Assembly: GCA_021835265.1 (NCBI GenBank)
Contig: JAKBQK010000347.1
Location: 1-6,887 of the forward strand
Source of the DNA: Thermoplasmata archaeon
GTDB lineage: Archaea; Thermoplasmatota; Thermoplasmata; Thermoplasmatales; Thermoplasmataceae
DNA: 6,887 nt
Direction of reading: 5' to 3'
Numbering within the stretch: position 1 is the first letter of the stretch; each line of letters begins with the position of its first letter. A model generated the notes under the pieces. The model was not told the DNA's origin. It made no database searches and worked only from the letters and a program-made list of their open reading frames with translations. The position numbers and the translations under genes are program-made. Shown here piece after piece: positions 1-6,675 of the stretch.

Positions 1-720
1 TCAAATTTGCCAATTTTCAGCTTCAAATCTGGTACAACATGTAATATATTATACTTGAACAAGTCTAGCTTTTATTTTGGGACCGCTAATACGCCGCTTT
101 CTTCTACCTCGCTCTCCAATTTCCCAACGTCTTATGTGCAAACCATAAAAAGTGCAGAAGGCAATATTTCTGCTTCCTGGAATCTCGCAGAGATATCTTT
201 TCTCAGTGACTCCTCGGGCGTATTTATTTTAAACGGAATAAAAATCCCTATTGATTTAAGCAACAACTCAATGTCACTCTCAATAGGCGAGCCACTATCG
301 AAAAACAATAGATCACCCACCACAACTTCCAGCTTTTTCTATACAACAATGCCTTACGTATTCAATGTTAACAGCTCATTGTTCTTGCCTGCCGTTTTCT
401 ATAGATACAATAATATCATTAAACTCCTCGTTGTAAATAATAGCGCCAAAGTCCCTTTCTCAATAAATGTTACCGCTTTGACGAGCAATGTAAGCATCGG
501 GCCTTTGGACATGAAAACTTTCAAACACTTTCAGTATATAATGTTCGGCCAGATAGCTTATTCAATATTCCCTTTTAGTATGCATATATCGTTACTTGAA
601 ATCCAGAGTGAGTATGAAGCCCTTAACTATACACCTATAATCCTAATAAATGCGCTTCTAATACCATTGAGCGTAATTTTAGTTTGGGCGTATGATGTAT
701 ACAGACATAAACGTTCATGA
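1..720 (+). CDS. Sequon-rich extracytoplasmic protein with C-terminal membrane anchor (5'-truncated)
   Basis: The reading frame is open from the first base, so the true start lies outside the window and 239 C-terminal codons are visible. A TTG at position 7 is an internal codon more likely than a start. The visible part is rich in Ser, Thr and Asn and ends in one strong hydrophobic segment (about 22 residues, starting near TPIILINALL) followed by a short basic tail (YRHKRS). This predicts an outside domain anchored at its C-terminus with a cytoplasmic tail. Nine N-X-S/T sequons are present (NKS, NIS, NNS, NRS, NSS, NNS, NVT, NVS, NYT), consistent with a heavily N-glycosylated archaeal surface or secreted protein. 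I do not recognise a family or catalytic motif. Its end overlaps the end of the convergent glycosyltransferase gene by 6 nt. The function is unknown. Its position beside sugar-transfer genes makes it a possible acceptor, but that is inference only. Confidence 0.75.
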   Translation, partial: SNLPIFSFKSGTTCNILYLNKSSFYFGTANTPLSSTSLSNFPTSYVQTIKSAEGNISASWNLAEISFLSDSSGVFILNGIKIPIDLSNNSMSLSIGEPLSKNNRSPTTTSSFFYTTMPYVFNVNSSLFLPAVFYRYNNIIKLLVVNNSAKVPFSINVTALTSNVSIGPLDMKTFKHFQYIMFGQIAYSIFPFSMHISLLEIQSEYEALNYTPIILINALLIPLSVILVWAYDVYRHKRS

Positions 721-1641
721 TTGTGGAATAATGCCAATTTTTCCTTTAAAGAAATGAATAATGCCCAGCAAAGAATAAAACCACGATCTCAATTTTTTTG
801 AAGGAAATAAAATTATACGAAGATTTCTTCCCACCAGTGATAAAACTAGAAAGAGGCTTATCGATGGAAAGCTGAATATATATTTATTCAATAGTTGTAA
901 GGTCCCTCTTGAAATATAGTAATATCTAATTGGATCATTGCGCTTAACGTAAAACTTTAAGAAAATCAGATTGCCTATTATTAGTTCTGCTTCACTATGG
1001 TTTACTATTGCACCTTCTACGAGGAATATCTTATATCCACGGTTTCGTATCCTCAAGCACATTTCTTGATCTACACAATCAAGAAAATAATTCTCATCAT
1101 AATTACCGACCTCTTCATAAACTGAAATTGGCGCCATAAAGCCAGAATTTATTGCAAGTTCAACTTCTCGAATTCCACCTTTTTTGTATAATCCTTTACG
1201 TTCATAAAAATCCCATAAATAGGTGTCGCTGGAATAGTCAATTTTTTCTTTGTTCAAAGAGCACACAGCGCCAACTTTCAATGTTTTCGATAAAAAATAG
1301 TAGGCAGACAATAGTTTGCTAACAACATTTTCTGAAAGGTTAGAATCTTGGTCTAGTAACAGTAAAAACTTCATTTTTTTAGTTTTTGCAAGATCAATTG
1401 CGTAATTATAACAAGGGGGCAATCCAAGATTAGAATCGTTATGCTTGTATTCAACCTTATCTTTATACTTAGAAAGAATAGGTTCAATCTCAGTTACTAA
1501 GTTATTGTAGTCATCTCCTTGAGGGCTATTATCAAGAAGAAGTAGCATATCTATTTGGTTTACAGCTGCTTCGATGTTTGACATTAACTGAATCTTATGT
1601 GGTTTGTATAATACCATTAAAGCCAGAACTTCATCAGCCAA
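715..1641 (-). CDS. GT2 glycosyltransferase, RfbF/rhamnosyltransferase-like
   Basis: This is a 308-residue inverting family-2 glycosyltransferase with a GT-A fold, predicted to transfer a sugar from a nucleotide donor at the cytoplasmic membrane face. Visible motifs are the N-terminal LALMVLYKP strand, DNSP (37-40), NLGLPPCYN (71-79), the metal-binding DQD (97-99) within LLLLDQDS, INSGF (164-168), the acceptor/base region DCVDQEMCLR (188-197), NHS (214-216) and YYISRG (241-246). The DQDS signature and the overall order match the RfbF-like rhamnosyltransferase group, which fits the rml genes upstream. Hydrophobic stretches near 255-278 and 286-300 suggest membrane association. The start is TTG, because an in-frame stop lies just upstream and the only other early start is ATG at codon 9, which would cut into the first beta strand. 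AGGAG lies 10 nt before the TTG. The gene follows the upstream glycosyltransferase by 14 nt, so the two are probably cotranscribed. Donor specificity for rhamnose is inferred. Confidence 0.88.
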   Translation of the reverse strand: MADEVLALMVLYKPHKIQLMSNIEAAVNQIDMLLLLDNSPQGDDYNNLVTEIEPILSKYKDKVEYKHNDSNLGLPPCYNYAIDLAKTKKMKFLLLLDQDSNLSENVVSKLLSAYYFLSKTLKVGAVCSLNKEKIDYSSDTYLWDFYERKGLYKKGGIREVELAINSGFMAPISVYEEVGNYDENYFLDCVDQEMCLRIRNRGYKIFLVEGAIVNHSEAELIIGNLIFLKFYVKRNDPIRYYYISRGTLQLLNKYIFSFPSISLFLVLSLVGRNLRIILFPSKKLRSWFYSLLGIIHFFKGKIGIIPQS

Positions 1642-1651
1642 ACTATTCCAT

Positions 1652-1656
1652 CTCCT
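1652..1656 (-). promoter_or_regulatory. Shine-Dalgarno site (AGGAG) for the TTG-started glycosyltransferase
   Basis: AGGAG on the minus strand shares its first base with the stop codon of the preceding glycosyltransferase and lies 10 nt before the TTG at 1641. It supports the TTG start over the ATG at codon 9 and indicates reinitiation or coupling on a shared mRNA. Confidence 0.6.
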
Positions 1657-2714
1657 TATTTAAGTATGATTTCCTCTTGCTCTTCGAGCTTTATTGAAAG
1701 GATCTTAGGGAGAATAGGAGTTTCATGAGATCTTAGAAACACCTTAAAGCTGAAACTAAAAGTCTCCATCTCAGCTTTTATTACCGCATCGCTTACGACA
1801 CGGCTCTTCTGTATGGCTCGTCGTTTATGAAGCGTTTGTTTTATATTTATCAAATTCCATTTAATACCTTTGAGTATATTCTTTGACATCCTATTAGCGC
1901 TAACGCAAAAGAAAATTACTTCGCCCAACATTAATAATATACTGGCGGGAACTGTATATATTAGTGTTATCATAGAGTAATTCTTAATCATGGACGTCAA
2001 CGAGTTTCTCAGCTGATAAGTGAGCGAGAAATAAGCGGATTTTGTAGTCCCCATCCATGAATGATACACTACAGATGATGGAACATAAAGTGTTTTAAAA
2101 CCTAGTAGACGCGCTCTCCAGCATAAATCAACATCTTCATTGTACATGTAATATGACTCATCATAGCCATGCAACGATTCAAAAAGAGACGCCTTGATTG
2201 CCAAGCAGGCCGAACCATAAAACGTGGTCTCAAGCTTAGAAGCACGATGATAATTCAAGGTGCCATTATTACGGTTCACGCCCATGCCCAACCTATCACA
2301 GGACCCCCCTTCAGCATTAATTATACTTTTGTTCTCAAGAAAAAGTATCTTGGGTGTTGCAATGGAGAATGCATTTTTAATCATCGATGAAATCAAATTA
2401 AAGGCCCAATCTGGCTCAACTTCAGTATCGTTATTAAGAAAAACAACGTACTCACCCTTTGCCAATTTAAATCCAGTATTACATGCAGTTCCATAACCGG
2501 AATTTGAAATAGTCTTGACAATTCTAATTAATGGGTGTTCAAGTTGAATTAACTCTACACTATTGTCAGTGGAGCAGTCATCCGCTATGATTATATCTAA
2601 ATTAATTCCTAACGTTTTCTCTAGACTAGACACGCATTTGTCAAGTCTCTCAAAACCATTGTAATGAGGTATGATAACACTTACAAGCGGTAGAATTTTC
2701 TGTTCCCATTCCAT
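1656..2714 (-). CDS. GT2 glycosyltransferase with C-terminal membrane segment
   Basis: This 352-residue family-2 glycosyltransferase has a typical GT-A layout. It shows VSVIIPHYNG (11-20), the nucleotide-binding IIADDCS (42-48), NSGYGTACNTG (71-81), the DXD-equivalent FLNND (92-96), GSACLAIK (167-174), and the acceptor/base region GYDESYYMYNEDVDLCWRAR (183-202) with E193, D194 and D196, followed by YHSW (217-220). This is the WbbL-like branch of GT2 enzymes used for rhamnosyl and related transfers in surface polysaccharides. A hydrophobic segment at about 246-272 and a basic region after it (KRRAIQK) indicate anchoring to the inner membrane face. A tail of about 75 residues after the membrane segment has no motif I recognise. 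The ATG at 2714 is close to the first beta strand and has no SD site. The gene is first in the pair of glycosyltransferase genes and follows a 409-nt gap. The donor sugar cannot be read from the sequence; rhamnose is plausible from context. Confidence 0.9.
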   Translation of the reverse strand: MEWEQKILPLVSVIIPHYNGFERLDKCVSSLEKTLGINLDIIIADDCSTDNSVELIQLEHPLIRIVKTISNSGYGTACNTGFKLAKGEYVVFLNNDTEVEPDWAFNLISSMIKNAFSIATPKILFLENKSIINAEGGSCDRLGMGVNRNNGTLNYHRASKLETTFYGSACLAIKASLFESLHGYDESYYMYNEDVDLCWRARLLGFKTLYVPSSVVYHSWMGTTKSAYFSLTYQLRNSLTSMIKNYSMITLIYTVPASILLMLGEVIFFCVSANRMSKNILKGIKWNLINIKQTLHKRRAIQKSRVVSDAVIKAEMETFSFSFKVFLRSHETPILPKILSIKLEEQEEIILK

Positions 2715-2733
2715 TTAGAGGACGAATTGAATT

Positions 2734-2754
2734 GACCACAAAACCTTTGTGATC
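2734..2754 (-). other. Hairpin / inverted repeat upstream of glycosyltransferase start
   Basis: On the minus strand this is a 9-bp stem (one G-U pair) with a 3-nt loop; the arms are at 2746-2754 and 2734-2742. It ends 19 nt before the ATG at 2714, a gene with no visible SD site. It could be an operator palindrome or an mRNA hairpin affecting translation. No function can be assigned. Confidence 0.35.
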
Positions 2755-3021
2755 TATGATGTCAGTTCCTAATGTGTCAACTTCAGATTTTATTTCAGAT
2801 TCTAAAAGCGGTTTTTAGCCCTTTTCCCCATATAACAGATTAAATTCGCGATTAACAGTTACAGATTTCCATTGTCTAATCATAGAGCATCTATCCTAGG
2901 CATCAGGGAAGTCTATAACAAGGAAATATCAGGAGCGTTAGTAACACGTCGAGAGATGATGATCTACCTGTTTTAGACGAATTTCAATGATTTTTCAAAG
3001 AGCATATTATTCTGCAGACAC

Positions 3022-3067
3022 TTAGTCGAGACATAGACTAAATAATAGTTTATTTAGTAGAATAAAC
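3022..3067. terminator. AT-rich overlapping inverted repeats, possible transcript end after the SDR gene
   Basis: Three perfect inverted repeats share arms: 3022-3027 with 3036-3041 (TTAGTC/GACTAA, 6 bp), 3037-3045 with 3050-3058 (ACTAAATAA/TTATTTAGT, 9 bp, loop TAGT), and 3048-3054 with 3061-3067 (GTTTATT/AATAAAC, 7 bp). They lie 57-102 nt downstream of the SDR stop codon. Any one stem excludes a neighbour. The stems are AT-rich and not followed by a long T tract, so a terminator role is a guess. They could also be a protein-binding site. Confidence 0.3.
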
Positions 3068-3123
3068 ATTATTTCAGGACGATTGCTATATAATTACGCA
3101 TTATAGGATAAAAACCTCATCGA

Positions 3124-4149
3124 CTATAAGATCCTTGATATAATGCTCATTCCCTTGTTATTAACAAGAGATGCAGAGTCGAGCAATTTTTTGTAATATT
3201 CTACAGTATGCGTTTGTGGTAGATCCTGTAGCTCTCCTAATTTAAGCTTTTCAAGGATTTCTTCTACACCCTTTTTTATGTCCATTACTGTTTTAAAATT
3301 TAGTTCCTTCAAAGCTCTCTCAAATGAGACTTTATAAGACCTTATGTCGGGATCGCCATACCATTCTATCTCTGAGGAAGGATCCACTTCTTGTCTTATT
3401 ATTTCCGCCAAATCCTTCAACTTAACATTTAATGAGTCACTACCTATGTTAAATACTCTCCCACCGACAACATCATTTGTTTGAGAAAGGATGTTAATGA
3501 TTGATCTGCTTATATCGATAACATGCACAAATGGCCTGAATTGTTCACCATCCCTCATTAGACGGATCTTGTTCGTCTTGAGTGCATTTAATGCCATCGC
3601 ATTAACGGCTATATCGAACCTCATTCGTTTTGAATATCCAAAAGCAGTAGCAAATCTCAGTGCAGTTGAAGTGAATTCGCCATCAGATAGCCTTATGTTA
3701 TCGGCTTCTACTGCAATGTTTGCCTGTGCATAGGTAGTCAATGGGTTTGGCTTTGAGTTTTCATCCGCAACACCATCTCGGAATCCGTAAACGCTGCAGG
3801 ATGATGCAACAATGTACCGCTTTACTCCTAGCTTCTTTGCCATCCTGGCAACCCTTACTCTTCCAATGTAATTTATATCCCATGTTTTCACAGGGTCAAG
3901 ATCACCTGAAGGATCGTTTGAAAGTGCTGCAAGATCTACTACAGCATCCATATTCTTGAGAAGATTTGGGTCAAAATCTCGTATATCGCCCTTGATCAGT
4001 CGGACTTTTAGTTCCCTATATTCCTGCTCCACATCATCATAATTAAGGAACATTCTATCAAGAACAGTGACATCATATCCTTCCTTAACAAGCATAGGGA
4101 CGAGGACCCTTCCAATGTAACCAGTTCCACCTGTAACGAAAGCTTTCAT
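3124..4149 (-). CDS. Extended-SDR NAD-dependent nucleotide-sugar epimerase-like protein
   Basis: This 341-residue extended short-chain dehydrogenase/reductase is expected to act on a nucleotide-linked sugar in the cytoplasm. It begins with the dinucleotide-binding TGGTGYIG (6-13), acidic D31 after the second strand (NAD-type), GDIRD (54-58), LAALSNDPSGDLDP (73-86), SSCSVYG (116-122) with catalytic S117, and Y140. In the usual YxxxK motif the Lys position is Asn (Y140-A-Q-A-N144). The C-terminal half carries the sugar-binding FRPFVHV and the FNIGSD and DPDIRSYKVSF motifs of this epimerase group. It lacks the Thr-Asp-Glu triad of RmlB dehydratases (S117-C118-S119 here), so it should not be named rmlB. 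The ATG at 4149 is chosen because it overlaps the rmlC stop as TAATG, is preceded by GGTGG, and puts the glycine motif at the normal place; a TTG at 4200 would only add an unrelated 17-residue extension. Exact substrate unknown: a 4-epimerase, reductase or degenerate enzyme are all possible. Confidence 0.88.
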   Translation of the reverse strand: MKAFVTGGTGYIGRVLVPMLVKEGYDVTVLDRMFLNYDDVEQEYRELKVRLIKGDIRDFDPNLLKNMDAVVDLAALSNDPSGDLDPVKTWDINYIGRVRVARMAKKLGVKRYIVASSCSVYGFRDGVADENSKPNPLTTYAQANIAVEADNIRLSDGEFTSTALRFATAFGYSKRMRFDIAVNAMALNALKTNKIRLMRDGEQFRPFVHVIDISRSIINILSQTNDVVGGRVFNIGSDSLNVKLKDLAEIIRQEVDPSSEIEWYGDPDIRSYKVSFERALKELNFKTVMDIKKGVEEILEKLKLGELQDLPQTHTVEYYKKLLDSASLVNNKGMSIISRIL

Positions 4150-4709
4150 TAAACCACCCCGTATTTGAAAGGGCTCTTTAAATCTTTGATCAATGGCCAA
4201 TTTTTATCCTTTTCAGAGGATTCCGGATTTCTTGCATTCCAATTTATATTCAAGGTTGGGTCATTCCAGATAATTCCTCCTTCAGAATCTTTGTTGTACT
4301 CATTTGTTACTTTGTAGTGAACAAAAGTTTTCTCGTAAGTCACAAAACCATGAGCAAATCCTGGAGGGACCCAAATCATTTTCTTATTTTCTGAACTTAG
4401 CTCGACAGAGACCCACTTGCCAAATGTCGGTGACCCAACTCTAATATCTACGGCAACGTCAAGGATTCTCCCAACAATTACTCTTACAAGTTTGCCCTGG
4501 TCATGAGGAGGAGATTGAAAGTGTAGCCCCCTAACAACATTTGCTTCTGAATAGCTTGAGTTATCCTGGTAAAATGCATGTCTAACACCATTCTTTTCAA
4601 ATTCCGACTTTTTATAATTCTCAAAAAAGTATCCCCTATCGTCAGAAAATGCTTTCGGCTCTATTATCAGGACATCGCTTATATCTGTTTTCTCAAATTT
4701 AAAAGGCAT
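4149..4709 (-). CDS. rmlC: dTDP-4-dehydrorhamnose 3,5-epimerase (RmlC)
   Basis: RmlC converts dTDP-4-keto-6-deoxy-D-glucose to dTDP-4-keto-L-rhamnose, the third step of dTDP-L-rhamnose synthesis. The 186-residue cupin has normal family length and shows the hallmark motifs: FSDDRGYFFE (21-30), FYQDNSSYS (46-54), VVRGLHFQ (58-65) with catalytic H63, QGKLVRV (71-77), DVAVDIRVGSPTFGKW (84-99), WVPPGFAHGF (113-122), the catalytic-region Y132, and WNDP (148-151). The protein looks intact. The ATG at 4709 is 35 nt after the rmlD stop and has no SD site. An AT-rich box about 25 nt upstream may let it be transcribed as a leaderless message as well as by readthrough. Its stop codon shares one base with the next gene's ATG (TAATG), implying coupled translation with the SDR gene. 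Confidence 0.97.
   Translation of the reverse strand: MPFKFEKTDISDVLIIEPKAFSDDRGYFFENYKKSEFEKNGVRHAFYQDNSSYSEANVVRGLHFQSPPHDQGKLVRVIVGRILDVAVDIRVGSPTFGKWVSVELSSENKKMIWVPPGFAHGFVTYEKTFVHYKVTNEYNKDSEGGIIWNDPTLNINWNARNPESSEKDKNWPLIKDLKSPFKYGVV
4154..4158 (-). promoter_or_regulatory. Shine-Dalgarno-like GGTGG before the SDR start
   Basis: GGTGG lies 4 nt before the ATG at 4149, inside the last codons of rmlC. It partly matches the archaeal SD core GGTGAT. Together with the TAATG overlap it selects this ATG as the start of the SDR gene. Confidence 0.5.
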
Positions 4710-4729
4710 TTTAAGGGCATTTCATGGGT

Positions 4730-4738
4730 TTATTTTAA
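4730..4738 (-). promoter_or_regulatory. Possible internal box A (TATA-like) upstream of rmlC
   Basis: The 35-nt rmlD-rmlC spacer contains the minus-strand tract TTAAAATAA centred about 25 nt before the rmlC ATG, the spacing expected for leaderless archaeal transcripts. There is no SD site ahead of rmlC, which fits this reading. The match to a canonical TTTATA box is weak. Confidence 0.3.
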
Positions 4739-4744
4739 TTTCTC

Positions 4745-5590
4745 CTAGATAACGCCAAGAGAGGAAGAAAGAGCATCCACATTAACGCCTATGGAATGAA
4801 AATCAAAATGTAGCAATGTTTTCGCCAATGAAACGTCTAGTGAAGAATCAAAAGGCCTTTTGGCGAGCATGTTCGGGGGCGACTCTATTTCGCTGACCAG
4901 ACTACTATCAAGGTTAAATTTTTCTGCCAATCTTAAAGCAAACTCGTATCGGGATATCCTATCAGCTGCAACATTTATAATCCCGTAAAAATTTATTTCA
5001 ACTAAATCTTTAATTGCTTTAGCTAGTATTTTTGCATGAATAGGAGAATAATATCCTTTGATAGCATTGACCTGTTTGCTGGTCTTTAGAGAGTTAACAA
5101 CGAAGATAGGGAAATTATTTGAATGGCCAAATACACCAGATGTCCTTATAACTGCTGACTTTTCATATGATAAAGCAAAGGCGTCTCCAAGCAATTTTGA
5201 GATTCCATAGTAATTCAGTGGGCTAGGAGTGCTATTTTCAGAGTAATTTCCATCGATACCATCAAATACATAGTCTGTTGATATATGATAGAGTGCAGCG
5301 TCTAGTTTTCTAGCAATTTTAGCGATAGAGAGCAAGCTATAACCATTAACACTGTAAGCCAATGATTTTTTCTTTTCGCATAAATCTACGTTTGCTAAAG
5401 CAGCTGCGTTAATAATGACTTTAGGCTTAGCTTCAAATATCTTTTTTGATATGTCATCTTGATCTGATAATTCTATTCTATTGTATCCGTTTGAACTATG
5501 AAACAAACACGTTGCTTCAGGATAAATTTTCCTTAATTCCCTTCCTACCTGACCTCCAGCACCTAAAATTAATATCTTCTCATACTTCAT
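4745..5590 (-). CDS. rmlD: dTDP-4-dehydrorhamnose reductase (RmlD)
   Basis: RmlD reduces dTDP-4-keto-L-rhamnose to dTDP-L-rhamnose with NAD(P)H, the last step of the pathway. The 281-residue protein is of usual length. It has the N-terminal GAGGQVG (10-16), IINAAALANVDLCE (59-72), where the canonical family has NAAAYTAVD-like sequence, ISTDYVFDG (103-111) with catalytic T105, SPLNYYGISK (123-132) with Y128 and K132 at the canonical YxxxK positions, and IRTSGVFG (147-154), then a C-terminal substrate-binding part including SPIHAKILAKAI. All active-site residues I can place are present. The ATG overlaps the rmlA stop as ATGA and GAGG lies 8 nt upstream inside the rmlA tail, so translation is probably coupled to rmlA. 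Confidence 0.95.
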   Translation of the reverse strand: MKYEKILILGAGGQVGRELRKIYPEATCLFHSSNGYNRIELSDQDDISKKIFEAKPKVIINAAALANVDLCEKKKSLAYSVNGYSLLSIAKIARKLDAALYHISTDYVFDGIDGNYSENSTPSPLNYYGISKLLGDAFALSYEKSAVIRTSGVFGHSNNFPIFVVNSLKTSKQVNAIKGYYSPIHAKILAKAIKDLVEINFYGIINVAADRISRYEFALRLAEKFNLDSSLVSEIESPPNMLAKRPFDSSLDVSLAKTLLHFDFHSIGVNVDALSSSLGVI

Positions 5591-6654
5591 AGTTCAAGCC
5601 TCGAATCTCTGCCCAGGATAAGACAAATGTCACCAGTTCTTGAGCCGGAGGGTCTAATTTTTACGTTTGCACCGATTAAACTTCTAGAGATACGTAAATC
5701 TCCTTTTCCAATGATCTCACAGTTATCCATTATCACTGAATCCTCGGTCTCAATATTTTTCAGCTGACAATTTGAACCTATGCTTGTATATGGCCCAATA
5801 TATGAATCCTCAATAATTGCGTCCCTTCCGATGTAACAAGGACCAAGTATTCTCGTGTTTCCCTTAATGGCAACGGATGGGTGAATATTTGCCCTTCCTG
5901 AAATTTTATTTATATCATATGTTTTGGATATTGAACGATTAATCTTATCTAGAACCATTCTATTGCAGTCTAAGAATTCCGACACGGTGCCAGTATCTTT
6001 CCACCATCCATCTATGACCGTATAGCCTAATTTATATTTCTTATCAAGCATCAATTGTAAAGCTTCAGTGATTTCAAGTTCATTTCTCCACGAAGGTTTT
6101 AGAGTAGAAATGACTTCAAAAATACTGGGTCTCAAGAAATAGACACCCGTTACCGCCAGATTTGACTTTGGGTTCTTAGGTTTTTCCACGATGGAAATTA
6201 TTTTATCATTGGCTACCTCTGCTATTCCAAATTGCGAGGGTTGTGATACTTCAGTTAATCCTAAGTACGCTTCATATCCTTCATCTAAAAAGGCATTCTT
6301 CATTGATGCTAACCCATTGTGGAAATAGTTGTCACCCAAGATTACTACAAAAGGTTCACTATTAACAAAATCCTTTACTAGATTTATAGCATGAGCTATA
6401 CCAAGTGGTTTTCCTTGAAAAATGTATGTAATTGAGACATTCCATTTTGAACCATTACCATAATATTCCTGAACTTCATGAGCACCAATTTCACCAAGAA
6501 TAATGCAAATTTCAGATATTCCGAGTTCAATCAAATTCAGCAATGTGTATTCTGAAACTGGTTTACCAGCTAAGGGAAGAAGCTGCTTCACATCGGTATA
6601 GGTGAGAGGTCTAAGCCTGGTACCACTTCCTCCGTGTAAAATCACCCCTTTCAT
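5587..6654 (-). CDS. rmlA: Glucose-1-phosphate thymidylyltransferase, long form (RmlA)
   Basis: RmlA joins glucose-1-phosphate to dTTP to give dTDP-glucose, opening dTDP-sugar synthesis. The 355-residue protein fits the long RmlA form of archaea and actinobacteria. Visible motifs are the nucleotide-binding GGSGTRLRPLT (8-18) with R13, K23 in VKQLLP, QGKPLGIAHA (80-89), the metal-binding ILGDN (105-109) with D108, VEKPKNP (156-162), TGVYF (169-173), RNELEITEA (190-198) and WWKDTGT (217-223) with second metal residue D220. Residues about 253-336 form hexapeptide-type repeats of a left-handed beta-helix, which in related archaeal enzymes can carry extra acyl- or sugar-phosphate activities; that is not shown here. 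The ATG at 6654 is preferred over a TTG at 6669 because family proteins start MKG just before the glycine motif. No SD precedes it, and a TATA box about 26 nt upstream implies a leaderless mRNA. Codons 317-329 recur exactly, inverted, at the right window edge. Confidence 0.95.
   Translation of the reverse strand: MKGVILHGGSGTRLRPLTYTDVKQLLPLAGKPVSEYTLLNLIELGISEICIILGEIGAHEVQEYYGNGSKWNVSITYIFQGKPLGIAHAINLVKDFVNSEPFVVILGDNYFHNGLASMKNAFLDEGYEAYLGLTEVSQPSQFGIAEVANDKIISIVEKPKNPKSNLAVTGVYFLRPSIFEVISTLKPSWRNELEITEALQLMLDKKYKLGYTVIDGWWKDTGTVSEFLDCNRMVLDKINRSISKTYDINKISGRANIHPSVAIKGNTRILGPCYIGRDAIIEDSYIGPYTSIGSNCQLKNIETEDSVIMDNCEIIGKGDLRISRSLIGANVKIRPSGSRTGDICLILGRDSRLEL
5599..5602 (-). promoter_or_regulatory. 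Shine-Dalgarno site (GAGG) for rmlD
   Basis: GAGG lies within the last rmlA codons, 8 nt before the rmlD ATG at 5590. With the ATGA overlap it suggests translational coupling of rmlA and rmlD. Confidence 0.5.
5668..5706 (-). repeat. Inverted repeat arm 1, inside rmlA (codons 317-329)
   Basis: These 39 bases, encoding K317-A329 of RmlA in the beta-helix, are identical to the reverse complement of 6849-6887. The first mismatch on the inner side is 5707 against 6848. The outer boundary cannot be seen because the other copy runs off the window. Confidence 0.95.
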
Positions 6655-6675
6655 TATTCGTGGTATCAAAAGTAT

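Larger units (their letters stand above)
2715..3123. other. 409-nt gap between SDR gene and glycosyltransferase pair
   Basis: No convincing gene lies here: all frames on the minus strand are broken every few codons to a few tens of codons, and I see no tRNA or rRNA-like element. The stretch contains AT-rich overlapping inverted repeats just after the SDR gene (3022-3067) and a hairpin just before the glycosyltransferase ATG (2734-2754). Minus-strand TTATA-like tracts near 2831-2835 and 2913-2918 could serve as box A for the glycosyltransferase pair, but neither has a convincing context. It is the only long break in an otherwise compact gene cluster, so it probably separates two transcription units. 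Alternatively it marks a lost gene, for example a missing rmlB. Confidence 0.6.

Noticed and set aside
2169..2496. Plus-strand open frames opposite the glycosyltransferase
   Set aside because: They lie antisense to a clear GT2 domain and have no recognisable features.
2715..2880. Decayed gene fragment on the minus strand (about 22 codons, a stop, then about 36 open codons leading into the glycosyltransferase in another frame)
   Set aside because: An open run of this length is not rare by chance, and I recognise no family in the translation.
4150..4200. 17-residue N-terminal extension of the SDR from a TTG codon
   Set aside because: It lies entirely inside the rmlC coding region, has no family similarity, and the ATG at 4149 has an SD-like site and a normal TAATG overlap.
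6655..6669. Five-residue extension of RmlA from TTG
   Set aside because: Long-form RmlA proteins begin MKG just before the nucleotide-binding motif, and the TATA box spacing fits the ATG at 6654.
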